From assembly GCA_903903925.1 (NCBI GenBank), contig CAIVAU010000150.1:1-43159 (forward strand): a DNA stretch of 43,159 nt, in the 5' to 3' direction. Shown piece after piece: positions 1-9,569 of this stretch (its first letter is position 1; every line of letters starts with the position of its first letter). Below the pieces are notes generated by a model. The model was not told the DNA's origin, searched no databases, and worked only from the letters and a program-made list of their open reading frames with translations. Position numbers and translations under genes: made by a program. This DNA comes from an uncultured cyanobacterium. Its GTDB lineage: Bacteria > Cyanobacteriota > Cyanobacteriia > Cyanobacteriales > Nostocaceae.

Positions 1-112
1 AGATCTCTGCTCCCTGCTCACTGCTCCCTGCTCCCTGCTCCCTGCTCCCTGCTCCCTGCTCCCTGCTCCCTGCTCCCTGCTCCCTGCTCCCTGCTCCCTG
101 CTCCCTCTTCTT
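1..112. repeat. Heptamer tandem repeat CTCCCTG, about 13-14 units
   Basis: The window opens in a nearly pure array of the 7-base unit CTCCCTG with one variant unit (CTCACTG) near the left end. It ends about 70 bases before aroB. The same family recurs at 9803-9838 and 34122-34201. Arrays of this kind (STRRs) are typical of filamentous cyanobacteria. The array continues to the left edge, so its full length is not known. Confidence 0.95.
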
Positions 113-183
113 AACCGTTCATCATCAACAACTCCCTTACATTGCGATAGAATACAGCGACTGCTGTTTGTTTGGGATTGGCA

Positions 184-1278
184 ATGGCTTCTATTATCAA
201 CGTAAATCTGCCGCAACAGTCTTATGAAATTGCGATCGCACCTAACAGCTTAGACCAGTTAGGTGAACAAATGACTGGTCTGAATTTGGGCAAGAAAGTA
301 TTGCTGGTTTCTAACCAGACAGTTTTGAAGCATTTTGGGGAAAAAGCGATCGCATCCCTGAAAGCTGCTGGGTTTGAAGTTGCTATCTGCACTTTACCGA
401 TAGGTGAACGCTACAAAACCCTCAATTCTGTGCAAAAAATCTACGATACGGCCTTAGAAAATCGCCTAGAACGTTCCTCAACGATGGTGGCTTTGGGAGG
501 AGGTGTGATTGGTGACATGACTGGGTTTGCAGCGGCGACTTGGCTACGGGGAATCAATTTTGTCCAAGTGCCTACTACACTCTTAGCGATGGTAGATGCG
601 GCAATTGGCGGCAAAACAGGTGTGAACCATCCCCAAGGCAAAAACTTAATTGGAGCATTCCATCAGCCGCGACTGGTTTTAATTGACCCAGGAGTGTTGA
701 AAACACTACCTATGCGGGAGTTTCGGGCAGGAATCGCAGAGGTCATTAAGTACGGCATCATTTGGGAAGCTGAGTTGTTCGCTCAAATGGAAGGGAGCAA
801 ACGCTTGGATCAACTCCGATACTTAAAAGCTGAATTAATAGATACCATATTAATACGCTCTTGTCAAGCAAAAGCCGATGTAGTCAGCAAAGATGAGAAA
901 GAAGCTGGACTGCGAGCGATTCTCAATTATGGACACACCATTGGTCATGCGGTAGAAAGCTTAACCGATTATCGTGTAGTGAATCACGGCGAAGCTGTAG
1001 CTATTGGCATGGCAGCAGCAGGGCAGATTGCCGTGGAATTGGGAATGTGGAAAAAAGCAGAGACTGAACGTCAAGACGCCTTGATTAAAAAAGCAGGTTT
1101 ACCGACTCAGTTGCCAGATGGGTTGGATATTGAAGAGATTGTGGCAGCTTTACAAACCGATAAGAAAGTCCAAGATGGTAAAGTGCGATTTGTTTTACCT
1201 ACGCAGATTGGTGTTGTAACAGTGACTGACCAAGTGCCATCGGATACCATTCGGCAAGTGTTGCGTGGAATGCGTTGA
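184..1278 (+). CDS. aroB: 3-dehydroquinate synthase
   Basis: This enzyme converts DAHP to 3-dehydroquinate, the second step of the shikimate pathway, in the cytosol, using NAD and a divalent metal. The family signature is clear: GERYKTL, then the glycine-rich [14 protein letters not shown], the [20 protein letters not shown] block, an ...AEVIKYG segment, and a metal-ligand histidine in [12 protein letters not shown] with a second in [11 protein letters not shown]. The 364-residue length is normal. An in-frame TTG at 172 would add four residues (MGLA), but the ATG at 184 followed by ASIINV is the more natural start. The gene stands alone; a GTGTGGGG/CCCCACAC inverted repeat follows the stop and is a possible terminator. 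Confidence 0.97.
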   Translation: MASIINVNLPQQSYEIAIAPNSLDQLGEQMTGLNLGKKVLLVSNQTVLKHFGEKAIASLKAAGFEVAICTLPIGERYKTLNSVQKIYDTALENRLERSSTMVALGGGVIGDMTGFAAATWLRGINFVQVPTTLLAMVDAAIGGKTGVNHPQGKNLIGAFHQPRLVLIDPGVLKTLPMREFRAGIAEVIKYGIIWEAELFAQMEGSKRLDQLRYLKAELIDTILIRSCQAKADVVSKDEKEAGLRAILNYGHTIGHAVESLTDYRVVNHGEAVAIGMAAAGQIAVELGMWKKAETERQDALIKKAGLPTQLPDGLDIEEIVAALQTDKKVQDGKVRFVLPTQIGVVTVTDQVPSDTIRQVLRGMR

Positions 1279-1400
1279 ACAGGGAGGGGGAAGTGTGGGG
1301 GAGAAGGGAGAGATGGGTGAGACGGATACTTCCTTGTCCCCCCACACTCCCCACACTCCCCACACTCCCCACACTCTCCCCTCTCCCCACACTCCCGCCA
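1268..1400. repeat. CCCCACACT tandem repeat with inverted arm after aroB
   Basis: Right after the aroB stop a G-rich arm (AGTGTGGGGG, 1292-1301) is followed by a C-rich arm (CCCCCACACT, 1339-1348) that opens a tandem run of a CCCCACACT-type 9-base unit reaching to about 1396. The arms can pair into a 10-base-pair stem. A spacer of the same design follows the rlpA-like gene at 17107-17268. Confidence 0.8.
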
Positions 1401-1446
1401 GGGTGACGAATAATATAGAAGTTGGGAGTAAAAAAGAAAATTTTTA

Positions 1447-1917
1447 ATGACCATCTACTTTTACAAAGTTTGGCAGCCCTATGGCTGTTTTTCCAACTTT
1501 TCTCCTCATGGAATCAACATTCAGGGTGTTTACTGGTCAACAGTGGAGCATTATTATCAATCACAGAAGTTTGCCGGAACTTCAGATGCAGTTATTATAC
1601 CCTTAATCCATGCTGCTGAAAAGCCAGAAATAGCTGCAGCTTTGGGACGCGATTGCAACCGTCAACTCCGCCCAGACTGGGAAGTGGTAAAAACTAAAGT
1701 TATGCGAGAAGCTGTCCTCAAAAAGTTTCTGACTCATGCCGACATTAGAGAAGTGCTTTTAAGTACGGACGATCAATGGCTAGTGGAAGACTCCCCAACC
1801 GACTATTTCTGGGGCTGTGGTGAGAACAAAACTGGTGAAAACTATCTAGGTAGAATCCTCATGAGTGTGCGTGAAGAAATCCGCAATTTATCATCTTTGT
1901 CAGTAATTTCCGATTAG
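1447..1917 (+). CDS. NADAR-family N-glycosidase (YbiA-like)
   Basis: The 156-residue protein matches the NADAR family, whose members hydrolyse N-glycosidic bonds in riboflavin-pathway intermediates and, in other lineages, remove ADP-ribose from modified nucleic acid or take part in phage defence. Visible hallmarks are the N-terminal YGCFSNFSPH, the TVEHYYQSQKF block, and near the C-terminus FWGCGENKTGENYLGRILM. The length equals the usual single-domain size. The start at 1447 follows a 169-base spacer from aroB that carries tandem repeats, so it probably has its own transcript. No ADP-ribosyltransferase partner or riboflavin gene is adjacent, so the substrate cannot be inferred from context. 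Family assignment is strong; the physiological role is open. Confidence 0.9.
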   Translation: MTIYFYKVWQPYGCFSNFSPHGINIQGVYWSTVEHYYQSQKFAGTSDAVIIPLIHAAEKPEIAAALGRDCNRQLRPDWEVVKTKVMREAVLKKFLTHADIREVLLSTDDQWLVEDSPTDYFWGCGENKTGENYLGRILMSVREEIRNLSSLSVISD

Positions 1918-2065
1918 TTTATGAAGTAAAAATCCAGGTTTCTCGATGTTTGTCGGCAGATTTTTTTTTGCTATAACACGAGAATTTTTATGCTTCTCCT
2001 AGCAGGATTTCTATTTTTAGAATATAAAAGTAAGAGTATTTTTATACATTTATATTATATAAGCA

Positions 2066-4798
2066 ATGGAATTTACCGATAGTCTTAATAATTGGCAGCA
2101 AACCTTGAAGCAAGAAGGGTTATTGCACCGCATAACCAATCGGATTCGGCAATCACTTGAACTTCAAGAGATATTAGACTCTACTGTTGCTGAAGTTCGT
2201 TCATTTTTGAGTACAGACCGGGTGAAAGTGTATCGCTTTAATGCCGATAACAGTGGTCAAGTGATTGCTGAATCTAGAGATGAGCAAGGGTTACCCTCGC
2301 TTTTGGGGTTGCAATTTCCAGCAGATGATATACCGCAGGATGCTAGAGACATGTTTCTCAAAGCACGTCAACGTTCGATAGTGGATGTGGCTGATGGCAA
2401 GATTGGACTCTCACCCCTGGAAAATCCAGAACAGTCCTCAAAAACTGATCCTATCTATTACCGAGCGGTAGATCCCTGCCATCTTGTATACTTAAGAGCA
2501 ATGGGCGTTGAATCTTCCCTGGTAGTGCCCATCTTACATCACGATCTGCACAAGTCGAAAGAGCAAACTGCCTCGCCGCAACTTTGGGGATTGCTCGTAT
2601 CGCACCACAGCAAACCGCGAACGATCATGCCACAGGAAGTGAGAGTGGTGCAGCAAATTGCCGATCAGGTGGCGATCGCGATCGCCCAAAGTCAACTTCT
2701 TACCCAAGCATATGCTGATCAGCAGCGAGAAGTCGTGATTAACCAAGTCACTACCCTGTTGCACACACTGCCTACAATCCAACTACAGGAAGCTTTGGAA
2801 GCAACGACAGCGGCGCTACAAGGAGTAGGTGGCAGACTTTACATTGAGCAAACAGGAGAATTATACACTTGCGGTGACCAGCCAATAGTGCCTCAGGTTT
2901 TAGAAGGCGGCATGATGGAACAACATCCTGTTTGGAAAAATTGGACGGCTGATGGCAAAGGCGATCGTCTTTGGGCGGTGAGTGACCTTTACAAAGAATC
3001 GGCATTGAGAGTTTTGGCTTTGGCATTTCAGCCTACTCGAATTCGAGGAATCTTGGTAATATCCTTACATTATCGTCAAAACTTTATCGGTTTTTTAAGT
3101 ATTTTCCGCAGTGAATTTGACACCGAAATTTTGTGGGCTGGACAACGGGAAAATAATAAGCAACAACTGATCTCCCAAATTTCTTTTGCAGCTTGGCGAG
3201 AGCAAAAAAAAGGACAAGCGCCTGAGTGGAAGCCTGAAGACATTGCACTCTTCAAAGCTGTGTGCCATCAATTCTCAATGGCAATTCAACAACAGCAAAT
3301 GTACAAACATGTGCAAGCGCTGAATCTCAATCTGGAAAGCCAGGTAAAACAGCAAACAGATGAATTGCGAAAATCCTTGCAGCTTGCCAATGCAGTCAAG
3401 CAAGTGACAAACCAAATCCGCAGAACCTTGGACTTAAAGATAATCTTACAAACTATCGTTCGAGAAGTCAGCGATCTGCTCAATACAGACCGAGTCCTAA
3501 TTTACCAGATTTTGGAGGGTTTTGACGGGGAGGTCGTAGTTGAAAAAATTAAAGGCAACTGGCAGTCTGTTTTGGGCATGAAAGCACCATCAGAATGCTT
3601 TCCTGATGAATATACTACTCTTTACTTTCGAGGAAGAGTACGGGCAATTAACGATGTCTCTGAGGCTTCTTTGAGTCCTTGCCATGAAGACTTTTTGCGC
3701 AATCTTCAAGTACAAGCCAACTTAATCGTACCCATCAATATGGGTGCGAAACTATGGGGGTTACTCATTGCCCATGAGTGTAAAGCTTCTCGAAATTGGC
3801 TCGTTACGGAAATGGAACTGCTGCAGCAACTGGCGGATCAGGCGGCGATCGCGATTCAGCAAGCACAACTATACGAACAGAGTCGGACTGCTGAAGCAAA
3901 TGCTACGACTAAAGCTGCACAGTTAGAGGATACCCTCAAGGAGCTACAGCAAGCACAGACACAACTCGTTCAAACCGAAAAAATGTCTAGCTTAGGGCAA
4001 TTAGTCGCGGGGTTGGCACATGAGATCAATAACCCGATCAACTTCATCTATGGCAACCTCTGCCACGCGATCAATTATACCCAAGGATTGCTTGAGCTTT
4101 TGCGCCTTTACCAACTGCATTTCCCTCACCCTAACCCGGAGATTAACATCTTAGCAGAAGAAATTGATTTGGAATTTCTGGCAGATGACCTACCGAGAAT
4201 TATGTCTTCAATGCAAGTAGGATCGGATCGCATCCGCTCACTGATACTGTCGTTACGCAATTTTTCTCGCCTGGATCACGCTGAAATGAAACCAGTTGAT
4301 CTGCACGAAGGAATTGATAACACTTTGTTGATTTTACAACATCGTCTCCAGCCGAAAACAGAGATTCCCGGCATTGAGGTGATTAAGAACTATGGTAACT
4401 TACCAGAAATAGAATGCTTTGCTGGTCAGATGAATCAGGTCTTTATGAACATTCTCAGCAATGCTATTGACGCCTTAGAGGGGAAAGTCTGGGATGCAAC
4501 ATCCTCCTCATTCCCTACTCCCACCATTTGGATTTCCACTCAAGTTTTAGCAGATAACTCCTCTGCCGTCATTAGCATTGCCGACAATGGACCAGGAATC
4601 AGCGACAATATCAAAAATCGAATTTTTGACCCATTTTTTACGACTAAGCCAGTGGGTAAGGGTACGGGACTAGGGTTGGCAATTAGCTATCAGATTGTTG
4701 TGGAAAAACATGGTGGTATCATGAGGTGTGTTTCAGAACCTGACAAAGGCACGGAGTTCTGGATTCAGATTCCTATTAAGTTTTCTGGAAGTGCCTAA
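2066..4798 (+). CDS. Knotless (PAS-less) phytochrome histidine kinase with extra cyanobacteriochrome GAF
   Basis: A 910-residue cytosolic photoreceptor kinase is predicted. GAF1 (about 20-210) carries phytochrome marks: DRVKVYRF (Tyr56), FPADDIP (84-90, matching the PASDIP motif with Asp88), Cys138-His139 in [13 protein letters not shown] as the bilin-attachment pair, and WGLLVSHH (174-181). Residues about 220-410 form a PHY domain, with LWAG (356-359) and a tongue SQISF (370-374, the PRxSF position). After a coiled coil, GAF2 (about 440-600) has Cys539-His540 (SPCHEDFL) plus SECF (509-512) at the DXCF position. HisKA has His652 (AHEINNP); the ATPase has [17 protein letters not shown] and GTGLGLA. 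There is no N-terminal PAS, as in Cph2-type phytochromes, and the layout resembles Nostoc All2699 as I recall it. No response regulator is adjacent. The convergent downstream gene overlaps the stop by 3 bases. Confidence 0.92.
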   Translation: MEFTDSLNNWQQTLKQEGLLHRITNRIRQSLELQEILDSTVAEVRSFLSTDRVKVYRFNADNSGQVIAESRDEQGLPSLLGLQFPADDIPQDARDMFLKARQRSIVDVADGKIGLSPLENPEQSSKTDPIYYRAVDPCHLVYLRAMGVESSLVVPILHHDLHKSKEQTASPQLWGLLVSHHSKPRTIMPQEVRVVQQIADQVAIAIAQSQLLTQAYADQQREVVINQVTTLLHTLPTIQLQEALEATTAALQGVGGRLYIEQTGELYTCGDQPIVPQVLEGGMMEQHPVWKNWTADGKGDRLWAVSDLYKESALRVLALAFQPTRIRGILVISLHYRQNFIGFLSIFRSEFDTEILWAGQRENNKQQLISQISFAAWREQKKGQAPEWKPEDIALFKAVCHQFSMAIQQQQMYKHVQALNLNLESQVKQQTDELRKSLQLANAVKQVTNQIRRTLDLKIILQTIVREVSDLLNTDRVLIYQILEGFDGEVVVEKIKGNWQSVLGMKAPSECFPDEYTTLYFRGRVRAINDVSEASLSPCHEDFLRNLQVQANLIVPINMGAKLWGLLIAHECKASRNWLVTEMELLQQLADQAAIAIQQAQLYEQSRTAEANATTKAAQLEDTLKELQQAQTQLVQTEKMSSLGQLVAGLAHEINNPINFIYGNLCHAINYTQGLLELLRLYQLHFPHPNPEINILAEEIDLEFLADDLPRIMSSMQVGSDRIRSLILSLRNFSRLDHAEMKPVDLHEGIDNTLLILQHRLQPKTEIPGIEVIKNYGNLPEIECFAGQMNQVFMNILSNAIDALEGKVWDATSSSFPTPTIWISTQVLADNSSAVISIADNGPGISDNIKNRIFDPFFTTKPVGKGTGLGLAISYQIVVEKHGGIMRCVSEPDKGTEFWIQIPIKFSGSA

Positions 4799-5331
4799 AC
4801 CTCAATGTTAAGGATATCACTTGGTATCTGGCCAATTAGTTCAGCATATGAAGCTTGTTGGTTCTCCAAACACAGGCTTGAGGTAACAGCAGTAGGACGT
4901 GACCAAGACTGATCAAATTCTGTCCACAAACGTCGCAGTTGTGGATTAATAGCACTATCAGCAAAAATCCCACTCACGACTCGATAAATTCCCAGCAAAT
5001 TTTGAAACCTACCACGCAGCCTCATTCTACCTTGCGAAAGTGCTGAATCTAAAGTCAATATACCACTAACCACATCTCTAAGAGTTTCAGCTTCAGTGCG
5101 AAGATTCACTAAGTCGAATTGTACCGGATATTTAGTTTCAACTTGCAGTTCTTGACCGCCATAGGCATAAAGTTGCAACTGTACTCCGTCTATATCAATT
5201 ACCGCTGTTTTTCCAGAGACTGTCTGCACTAAATCTCTCCAAGTAGAACCTTGTTGTGTTCGCAGTATTTCTAGCAGCCGGCGCAACCATTCAGCGAGCT
5301 GTGCATCACGTTCTAAAGATCGACTTTGCAT
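4795..5331 (-). CDS. Conserved protein, probably SCP2-like lipid-binding
   Basis: About 178 residues, last gene of the minus-strand operon. I do not recognise a named family with certainty. The middle (TWRDLVQ... to ...SGIFADS) has the rhythm of SCP2 sterol-carrier domains: a short hydrophobic beta core (AVIDIDGVQLQLYAYGG), a segment on acidic turns (LRTEAETLRDVVSGILTLDSA), then a basic SQGRMRLRGRFQNLLGIYR resembling the region where SCP2 proteins place a GRLRVEGD-type turn. Fold assignment is therefore inference. The ATG at 5331 is preferred because GGAGAGG lies 4 bases upstream; an ATG at 5343 would add four residues. It starts 38 bases after the CrtC-like stop. A carrier for a hydrophobic product would suit its operon. 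Confidence 0.6.
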   Translation of the reverse strand: MQSRSLERDAQLAEWLRRLLEILRTQQGSTWRDLVQTVSGKTAVIDIDGVQLQLYAYGGQELQVETKYPVQFDLVNLRTEAETLRDVVSGILTLDSALSQGRMRLRGRFQNLLGIYRVVSGIFADSAINPQLRRLWTEFDQSWSRPTAVTSSLCLENQQASYAELIGQIPSDILNIEV

Positions 5332-5369
5332 AAACCTCTCCATCAATGAATTTAATTTTCTTCAACGAC

Positions 5370-6437
5370 TTAAAGCACATATTCCCCATACAGAATGCCC
5401 TTCGCGTGCAATACTTCTCCCTGGTGAAAAAATCTAACTTCAACTGTGCCGGTCACTTCTTGAATAAAAGTGTATTGACGTTCTTGATTGTCTGGTATAA
5501 TTAACTCTGCTATAGTTTCAAATTTAACGTTGACCAACAGTGTACCTTCTGGATCAGATGCTTCTACTTGCAAAGCTTGAGGAACTTGGATGGTGCGATC
5601 GCTAAACAGTGAAGCCATAATTCCTGGAAGACGTACAGGTCGGACTAAAGCTTCAGACCATTCCCAGTGAATGTGTAAACTAGAACCAATAAAAATTTTA
5701 GTTAACTGGTGATTAATATAGACAAAAACGTAAGGTAATCCTTTGAGAGAATGGTCTTTGTTGGTACGTTGGTCTAAAGCAAGAGTAATTTGGCGACAAT
5801 CATCAGAAGTTGCAAAAGCGACAAACCATTCCCACCCGATATCTTCACCCCAACGAAAACGACCAAAATTCCGGTCATGATAGCTAAACCAGTTGTGATC
5901 AACAACGAAGTTTAATCCACTCACAGAGAGGTCTCCGGCTACCTGCAAACCTGGTACCAAACCCCAACCAATAAAACCGCTGCCAAATGGTGAATCTTCA
6001 GTGACTAATAAAGGTGTAGCTTGCGCCTCTCCCAGAAACCGAATGGCTAGTTGTATTCTTTCATCTTGGACTTCTAGGAACGAGTACTTACCGTCAATTT
6101 CCAGTACAACGTTGTTTCCTAACAGGCGCAAAGGGTGTTTGCACACCATCCCAGGTGTCCATTCTAAGCTCAAAGCGGTGCCGAAGGTGAGCATGGGAGC
6201 ATCAGTTTGATATTCTACAGGAAGTAGATCACTCTTGATGTTGACTAGAAAACTGACTTGAACTTCTCCCTCTCCTGGTCTTCCTGCCAATGTTAAATTG
6301 ACGAGTATCCGTATTTTCCCCTCTTGATCCCAAAGCAGGAAGTGATACCAATCCTTCCAACTCAAGTCTAGGGTAGGATCATCCAAAGGAATGCGCAAAG
6401 CTTCAATTTGGGCTAGGAGATGTTCATCAATAGTCAT
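5370..6437 (-). CDS. CrtC/AttH-like lipocalin-fold protein (putative terpenoid hydratase or cyclase)
   Basis: 355 residues with no signal peptide, rich in beta strands. The block YHDRNFGRFRWGEDIGWEWF (about 186-205) matches the conserved core of the CrtC (hydroxyneurosporene synthase, carotenoid 1,2-hydratase)/AttH lipocalin-like family, where His-Asp and aromatic residues line a hydrophobic pocket. Family members add water to, or cyclise, isoprenoid ends; tocopherol cyclase has a related fold. The start codon overlaps the stop of the upstream gene by four bases (ATGA), which suggests translational coupling. Encoding next to a prenyl diphosphate synthase supports an isoprenoid substrate. Sequence similarity to true CrtC looks distant, so hydration versus cyclisation cannot be decided, and a non-enzymatic carrier role is possible. 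Confidence 0.72.
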   Translation of the reverse strand: MTIDEHLLAQIEALRIPLDDPTLDLSWKDWYHFLLWDQEGKIRILVNLTLAGRPGEGEVQVSFLVNIKSDLLPVEYQTDAPMLTFGTALSLEWTPGMVCKHPLRLLGNNVVLEIDGKYSFLEVQDERIQLAIRFLGEAQATPLLVTEDSPFGSGFIGWGLVPGLQVAGDLSVSGLNFVVDHNWFSYHDRNFGRFRWGEDIGWEWFVAFATSDDCRQITLALDQRTNKDHSLKGLPYVFVYINHQLTKIFIGSSLHIHWEWSEALVRPVRLPGIMASLFSDRTIQVPQALQVEASDPEGTLLVNVKFETIAELIIPDNQERQYTFIQEVTGTVEVRFFHQGEVLHAKGILYGEYVL

Positions 6438-7990
6438 CGTGTTAGTGACCTTCTATCTTGAAAAATATTTTCAGATGTTCGTTGATACTTTGTTGAAGAT
6501 CCAACTGAGACTGCACCAAGATGAGCACCAATTTCTCGACAGCAAAGATCAGCAATTTTTGGTGACAGCAACGCTAGTCCTAGAATAAGATTACCAAACC
6601 AAGCTTGAGCATCCATCCTAGAAGATAAGATTAAAGCATCTGCTGCATGACCTGATGTTGAGATATCATTTTTTAGTGAACTTTGATTTAAATCTGTTAG
6701 CCCCAAATTCCATAAACACTTTTGTGTGACATCAAGCAACCCACTTTGTGCTATGGTCGGAGTTGTAGCAGCTTGATAAGCAATAGCGGCTTGATGACTC
6801 ATAGCTAACCAACGTGGAACTTGAGCACTACTAAAGGCAACTACCCCATTGTTGAAAAAGCTGGTGCTGCTTAATTGTTGGAGGAATTGATTGCCAGATG
6901 GAGTTTGACTGTATTGGTTTCCTTTTTGACACACTAAGAACAACAACTCTACCACTAACCAACGGGCTGGAAGTATATCTAGACCTTGTAGTATCATACT
7001 GAAAGTATTGATTGCTGGCATGACATCAACAGTCCCTAAGTTTTGCATCAAGATATTTTGATTTAAGTCAGGGGTTGTCGTTAGCACAGCCATAACTCTA
7101 GGTGAATTTAGGGCTAATCCTAAAACTATTCCAGCAAACCAGCGATCTGGGGCTTCTCCTAGTTCAGACACAACATCTTTTGCTAACGTAGGAGAAATAG
7201 AACGTGTTTGTGTTTTGTGAGTAACATTTAGATTTGCCTTTGGGACAAGACTAAATAACCATTCCTCCCAAGTAGATAGTAACCTCTGATGGTCTAAGGA
7301 CTGGTCTACAGTATTCAAGGTATGAGCAATCCATCTGGGGAGTTGAACACAGATAACAGCCCTAACTCCATTTTCAAAGAAGCGAGTTTGTTTGAGTTGA
7401 TTAAGTAATTGCTTTCCTAGATCTATTTGGATATATTCGTTTCCTGCTTGACATAAAATGACGAGAAGTTCAGCCGCCAACCAACGGGATGGAATTTTAT
7501 CTAAATCTATCAAACCTGATATTAAGCCAAAGCTAGCAGATGTTGCTTCGTCTAGAACACTTAATGAAAGGTTTTTTTGTGAATTTAAAGGTAAGGTAAC
7601 TGACAAAGAAGCTTCTACAATTTGAAATTGTTCTTTTTGTTGAGTAGGTAACAAAATTTCAGCTTCTATAGAAATAGATTCTTCAGCAAGCCCTGGAAAC
7701 CGTAACCAACTTTTGAGGATTTGCCCTGGCTTGAGATCACCGGGGATGAAAAATGTCACGACTTGGTTGAGTTGACTTTCAGGTAATAACTGGCTAAAAG
7801 GGGGATCAATGAGATTCTCGATCGCGATTATTTGACCCTGATCGGTGTTCCAATCATCTATGGTTGGTCGAAATAACCAGCTTTGACTCATTTGGTTGTG
7901 AATTAATAAATGCAAAAGTAAGGTTGAGCCTGGATAGACTTTTACTTTAATCTCAGAAATATCTAAAAAAACATTAGAATTGCCACTCAT
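6434..7990 (-). CDS. Unrecognised protein with an internal duplication, isoprenoid-type operon
   Basis: 518 residues from the ATG at 7990; a longer reading to 8008 would add MWLFFN and reach within two bases of the upstream stop. I do not recognise a family. Residues 1-140 look like a beta sandwich (FLDISEIKVKVYPGSTLLLHLLIHN). The rest contains two copies of about 140 residues. Copy 1 has IPSRWLAAELLVILCQAGNE, ...RFFENGVRAV..., QLPRWIA and, further on, APDRWFAGIVLGLALNSPRV. Copy 2 has LPARWLVVELLFLVCQKGNQ, ...SFFNNGVVAF..., QVPRWLA and DAQAWFGNLILGLALLSPKI. No signal peptide or clear membrane helices are seen. Tight coupling (19 bases after the prenyl synthase, 4-base overlap with the CrtC-like gene) ties it to the same pathway or complex. 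Confidence 0.8.
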   Translation of the reverse strand: MSGNSNVFLDISEIKVKVYPGSTLLLHLLIHNQMSQSWLFRPTIDDWNTDQGQIIAIENLIDPPFSQLLPESQLNQVVTFFIPGDLKPGQILKSWLRFPGLAEESISIEAEILLPTQQKEQFQIVEASLSVTLPLNSQKNLSLSVLDEATSASFGLISGLIDLDKIPSRWLAAELLVILCQAGNEYIQIDLGKQLLNQLKQTRFFENGVRAVICVQLPRWIAHTLNTVDQSLDHQRLLSTWEEWLFSLVPKANLNVTHKTQTRSISPTLAKDVVSELGEAPDRWFAGIVLGLALNSPRVMAVLTTTPDLNQNILMQNLGTVDVMPAINTFSMILQGLDILPARWLVVELLFLVCQKGNQYSQTPSGNQFLQQLSSTSFFNNGVVAFSSAQVPRWLAMSHQAAIAYQAATTPTIAQSGLLDVTQKCLWNLGLTDLNQSSLKNDISTSGHAADALILSSRMDAQAWFGNLILGLALLSPKIADLCCREIGAHLGAVSVGSSTKYQRTSENIFQDRRSLTR

Positions 7991-8009
7991 ATTAAAAAAT
8001 AACCACAAA

Positions 8010-9569
8010 TTACTGATTGCGATAAATTATATATTTAACTATTTCTTTAATAACTCGACGGTCATGAAGTGCGCATTCCCATTTTTCTTCTGAACGCAAT
8101 GGAGTCTCTGGAAGAAGAAAATCTAAAGAATCTAAAAATTTTTCAGCTTTTCCCGCCAATGACTGTGCAACTTTCCAACCATGCTTAATACTACCACATT
8201 TTATCATCTGTTCTAAGATAAAATTGACTTGTTCAGGAGTCTTTTCTTCTCGATGTAAAGCAAGTATATTAGTAATTTCTTGACAATATTTTCCACTATT
8301 CGCCAAAACATGATTTAACATTAATGTCCGTTTTCCTTCATAAATGTCACCACAAATCTCTTTGCCATAACTTTCCAGAGCACCTTGTAAGTTCAACAAA
8401 TCATCTTGAATTTGAAACGCAATTCCTAAAATCATACCAAATCGAGTGATCTCTGCTAAAGACTGACCTATATCTCTACTACTTCCAGAAGGATGTCCAA
8501 CAATTAAACCAATTCGACAGGGAGTCATAAATGAATACCAGCAGGTTTTTTTGACACACATTTGGAAGTAATCTTGGTCAGTTAACTGACTAGTATTGCT
8601 AGCTACCCAATCCAATTCCATTGCTTGTCCTTCAACAGACTGCTGAGCCATAAACTCAATCTCATGTAAAATGCTCAAGGATTTGTCAACTCCTAGAATA
8701 GACAAATTTTCTAGCAATAACCCAACTGCTAAAACACTTGTCGCATCTCCCACATTGATAGCACGAGGAATTCCAATCATATCATGTAAAGTTTTCTCAC
8801 CTCTTCGAGCTTCAGAAGCATCTTCAATATCATCATGAATTAAAAAAGCATTATGATAGAGTTCAATAGCTGATGCTGAGGTTAAAGCAACATGTCCCAT
8901 CCCTCCAATTGCTCTAGCGACACTAATACATAAAGTTGGTCGCAGCATTTTACCCTTCCGAAATGGATAATCTATTAATAAATCATACAAGGGTTGATAA
9001 GCACCTAACTTCTTACTTCTTACTTCTACAAATTCTTTGATTTTTTTACCCACTTTTAATCGGGATTCCTGCATCACCTCGTTAATTATCTCCTGATTAT
9101 ACATCAATTCAGAAGCAGTACTATTACTGTTCAAATCTATTGAAGACTTTTGTATGTCCTCTGAAGTTAACAAAGGTGTAGCAGTACTATCTAGTAAAAC
9201 AACGCTTGATTGGTTCTGAGATATTAATGCAGATGAGCCATTTAGTTGGGTAGATACAGAAGATGAGCGTAAAGGATAGTTGCCTGATTTTGTTCCATTT
9301 TGCTGAATCTCTTGTTGAGAAGTAACTAATGCAAACTGCTGAAACTTATCAACCTGATTTTTCTCATCATAATTAAGATTGATTTCTTCCGTAAGTCTTG
9401 AATCCCTATCTTGTTGACTATTTGGTAATAAAGTTGTAATTTGTATCACTTCTTTTTCAAAGTGATTTTTATTATTTAAATCACTGATTATTCTGCGTAT
9501 AGGACTGTAGATTAGTAAGCAAAATATGCAGATATATATACACGCGGTCAAAAAATAAATTATCAGCAT
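8010..9569 (-). CDS. Membrane-anchored polyprenyl diphosphate synthase
   Basis: 519 residues. Residues 1-22 form a hydrophobic helix, and residues 30-155 are a polar, low-complexity Asn/Gln/Ser linker. The catalytic trans-prenyltransferase domain begins near 160: RKGKMLRP (substrate-binding arginine region), first Asp-rich motif DDIED (246-250), GDIYEGKRTLML and second Asp-rich motif DDLLN (389-393). The last Asp of the usual DDxxD is Asn here. The family condenses IPP with allylic diphosphates to C15-C20 or longer chains; residues before the first motif (N-A-F-L-I-H) do not settle chain length for me. The anchor and linker are unusual for this otherwise soluble family and suggest a membrane-attached, dedicated enzyme rather than the housekeeping CrtE. 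It is the first gene of the operon, divergent from the glycosyltransferase. Confidence 0.9.
   Translation of the reverse strand: MLIIYFLTACIYICIFCLLIYSPIRRIISDLNNKNHFEKEVIQITTLLPNSQQDRDSRLTEEINLNYDEKNQVDKFQQFALVTSQQEIQQNGTKSGNYPLRSSSVSTQLNGSSALISQNQSSVVLLDSTATPLLTSEDIQKSSIDLNSNSTASELMYNQEIINEVMQESRLKVGKKIKEFVEVRSKKLGAYQPLYDLLIDYPFRKGKMLRPTLCISVARAIGGMGHVALTSASAIELYHNAFLIHDDIEDASEARRGEKTLHDMIGIPRAINVGDATSVLAVGLLLENLSILGVDKSLSILHEIEFMAQQSVEGQAMELDWVASNTSQLTDQDYFQMCVKKTCWYSFMTPCRIGLIVGHPSGSSRDIGQSLAEITRFGMILGIAFQIQDDLLNLQGALESYGKEICGDIYEGKRTLMLNHVLANSGKYCQEITNILALHREEKTPEQVNFILEQMIKCGSIKHGWKVAQSLAGKAEKFLDSLDFLLPETPLRSEEKWECALHDRRVIKEIVKYIIYRNQ

Noticed and set aside
441..641. Minus-strand frame inside aroB
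   Set aside because: It lies wholly opposite a well-supported gene and has no family features.
1107..1454. Several overlapping minus-strand frames over the repeat behind aroB
   Set aside because: They are low-complexity translations of the CCCCACACT repeat (ECGECGECG, VWGVWGVWG) and lack any domain.
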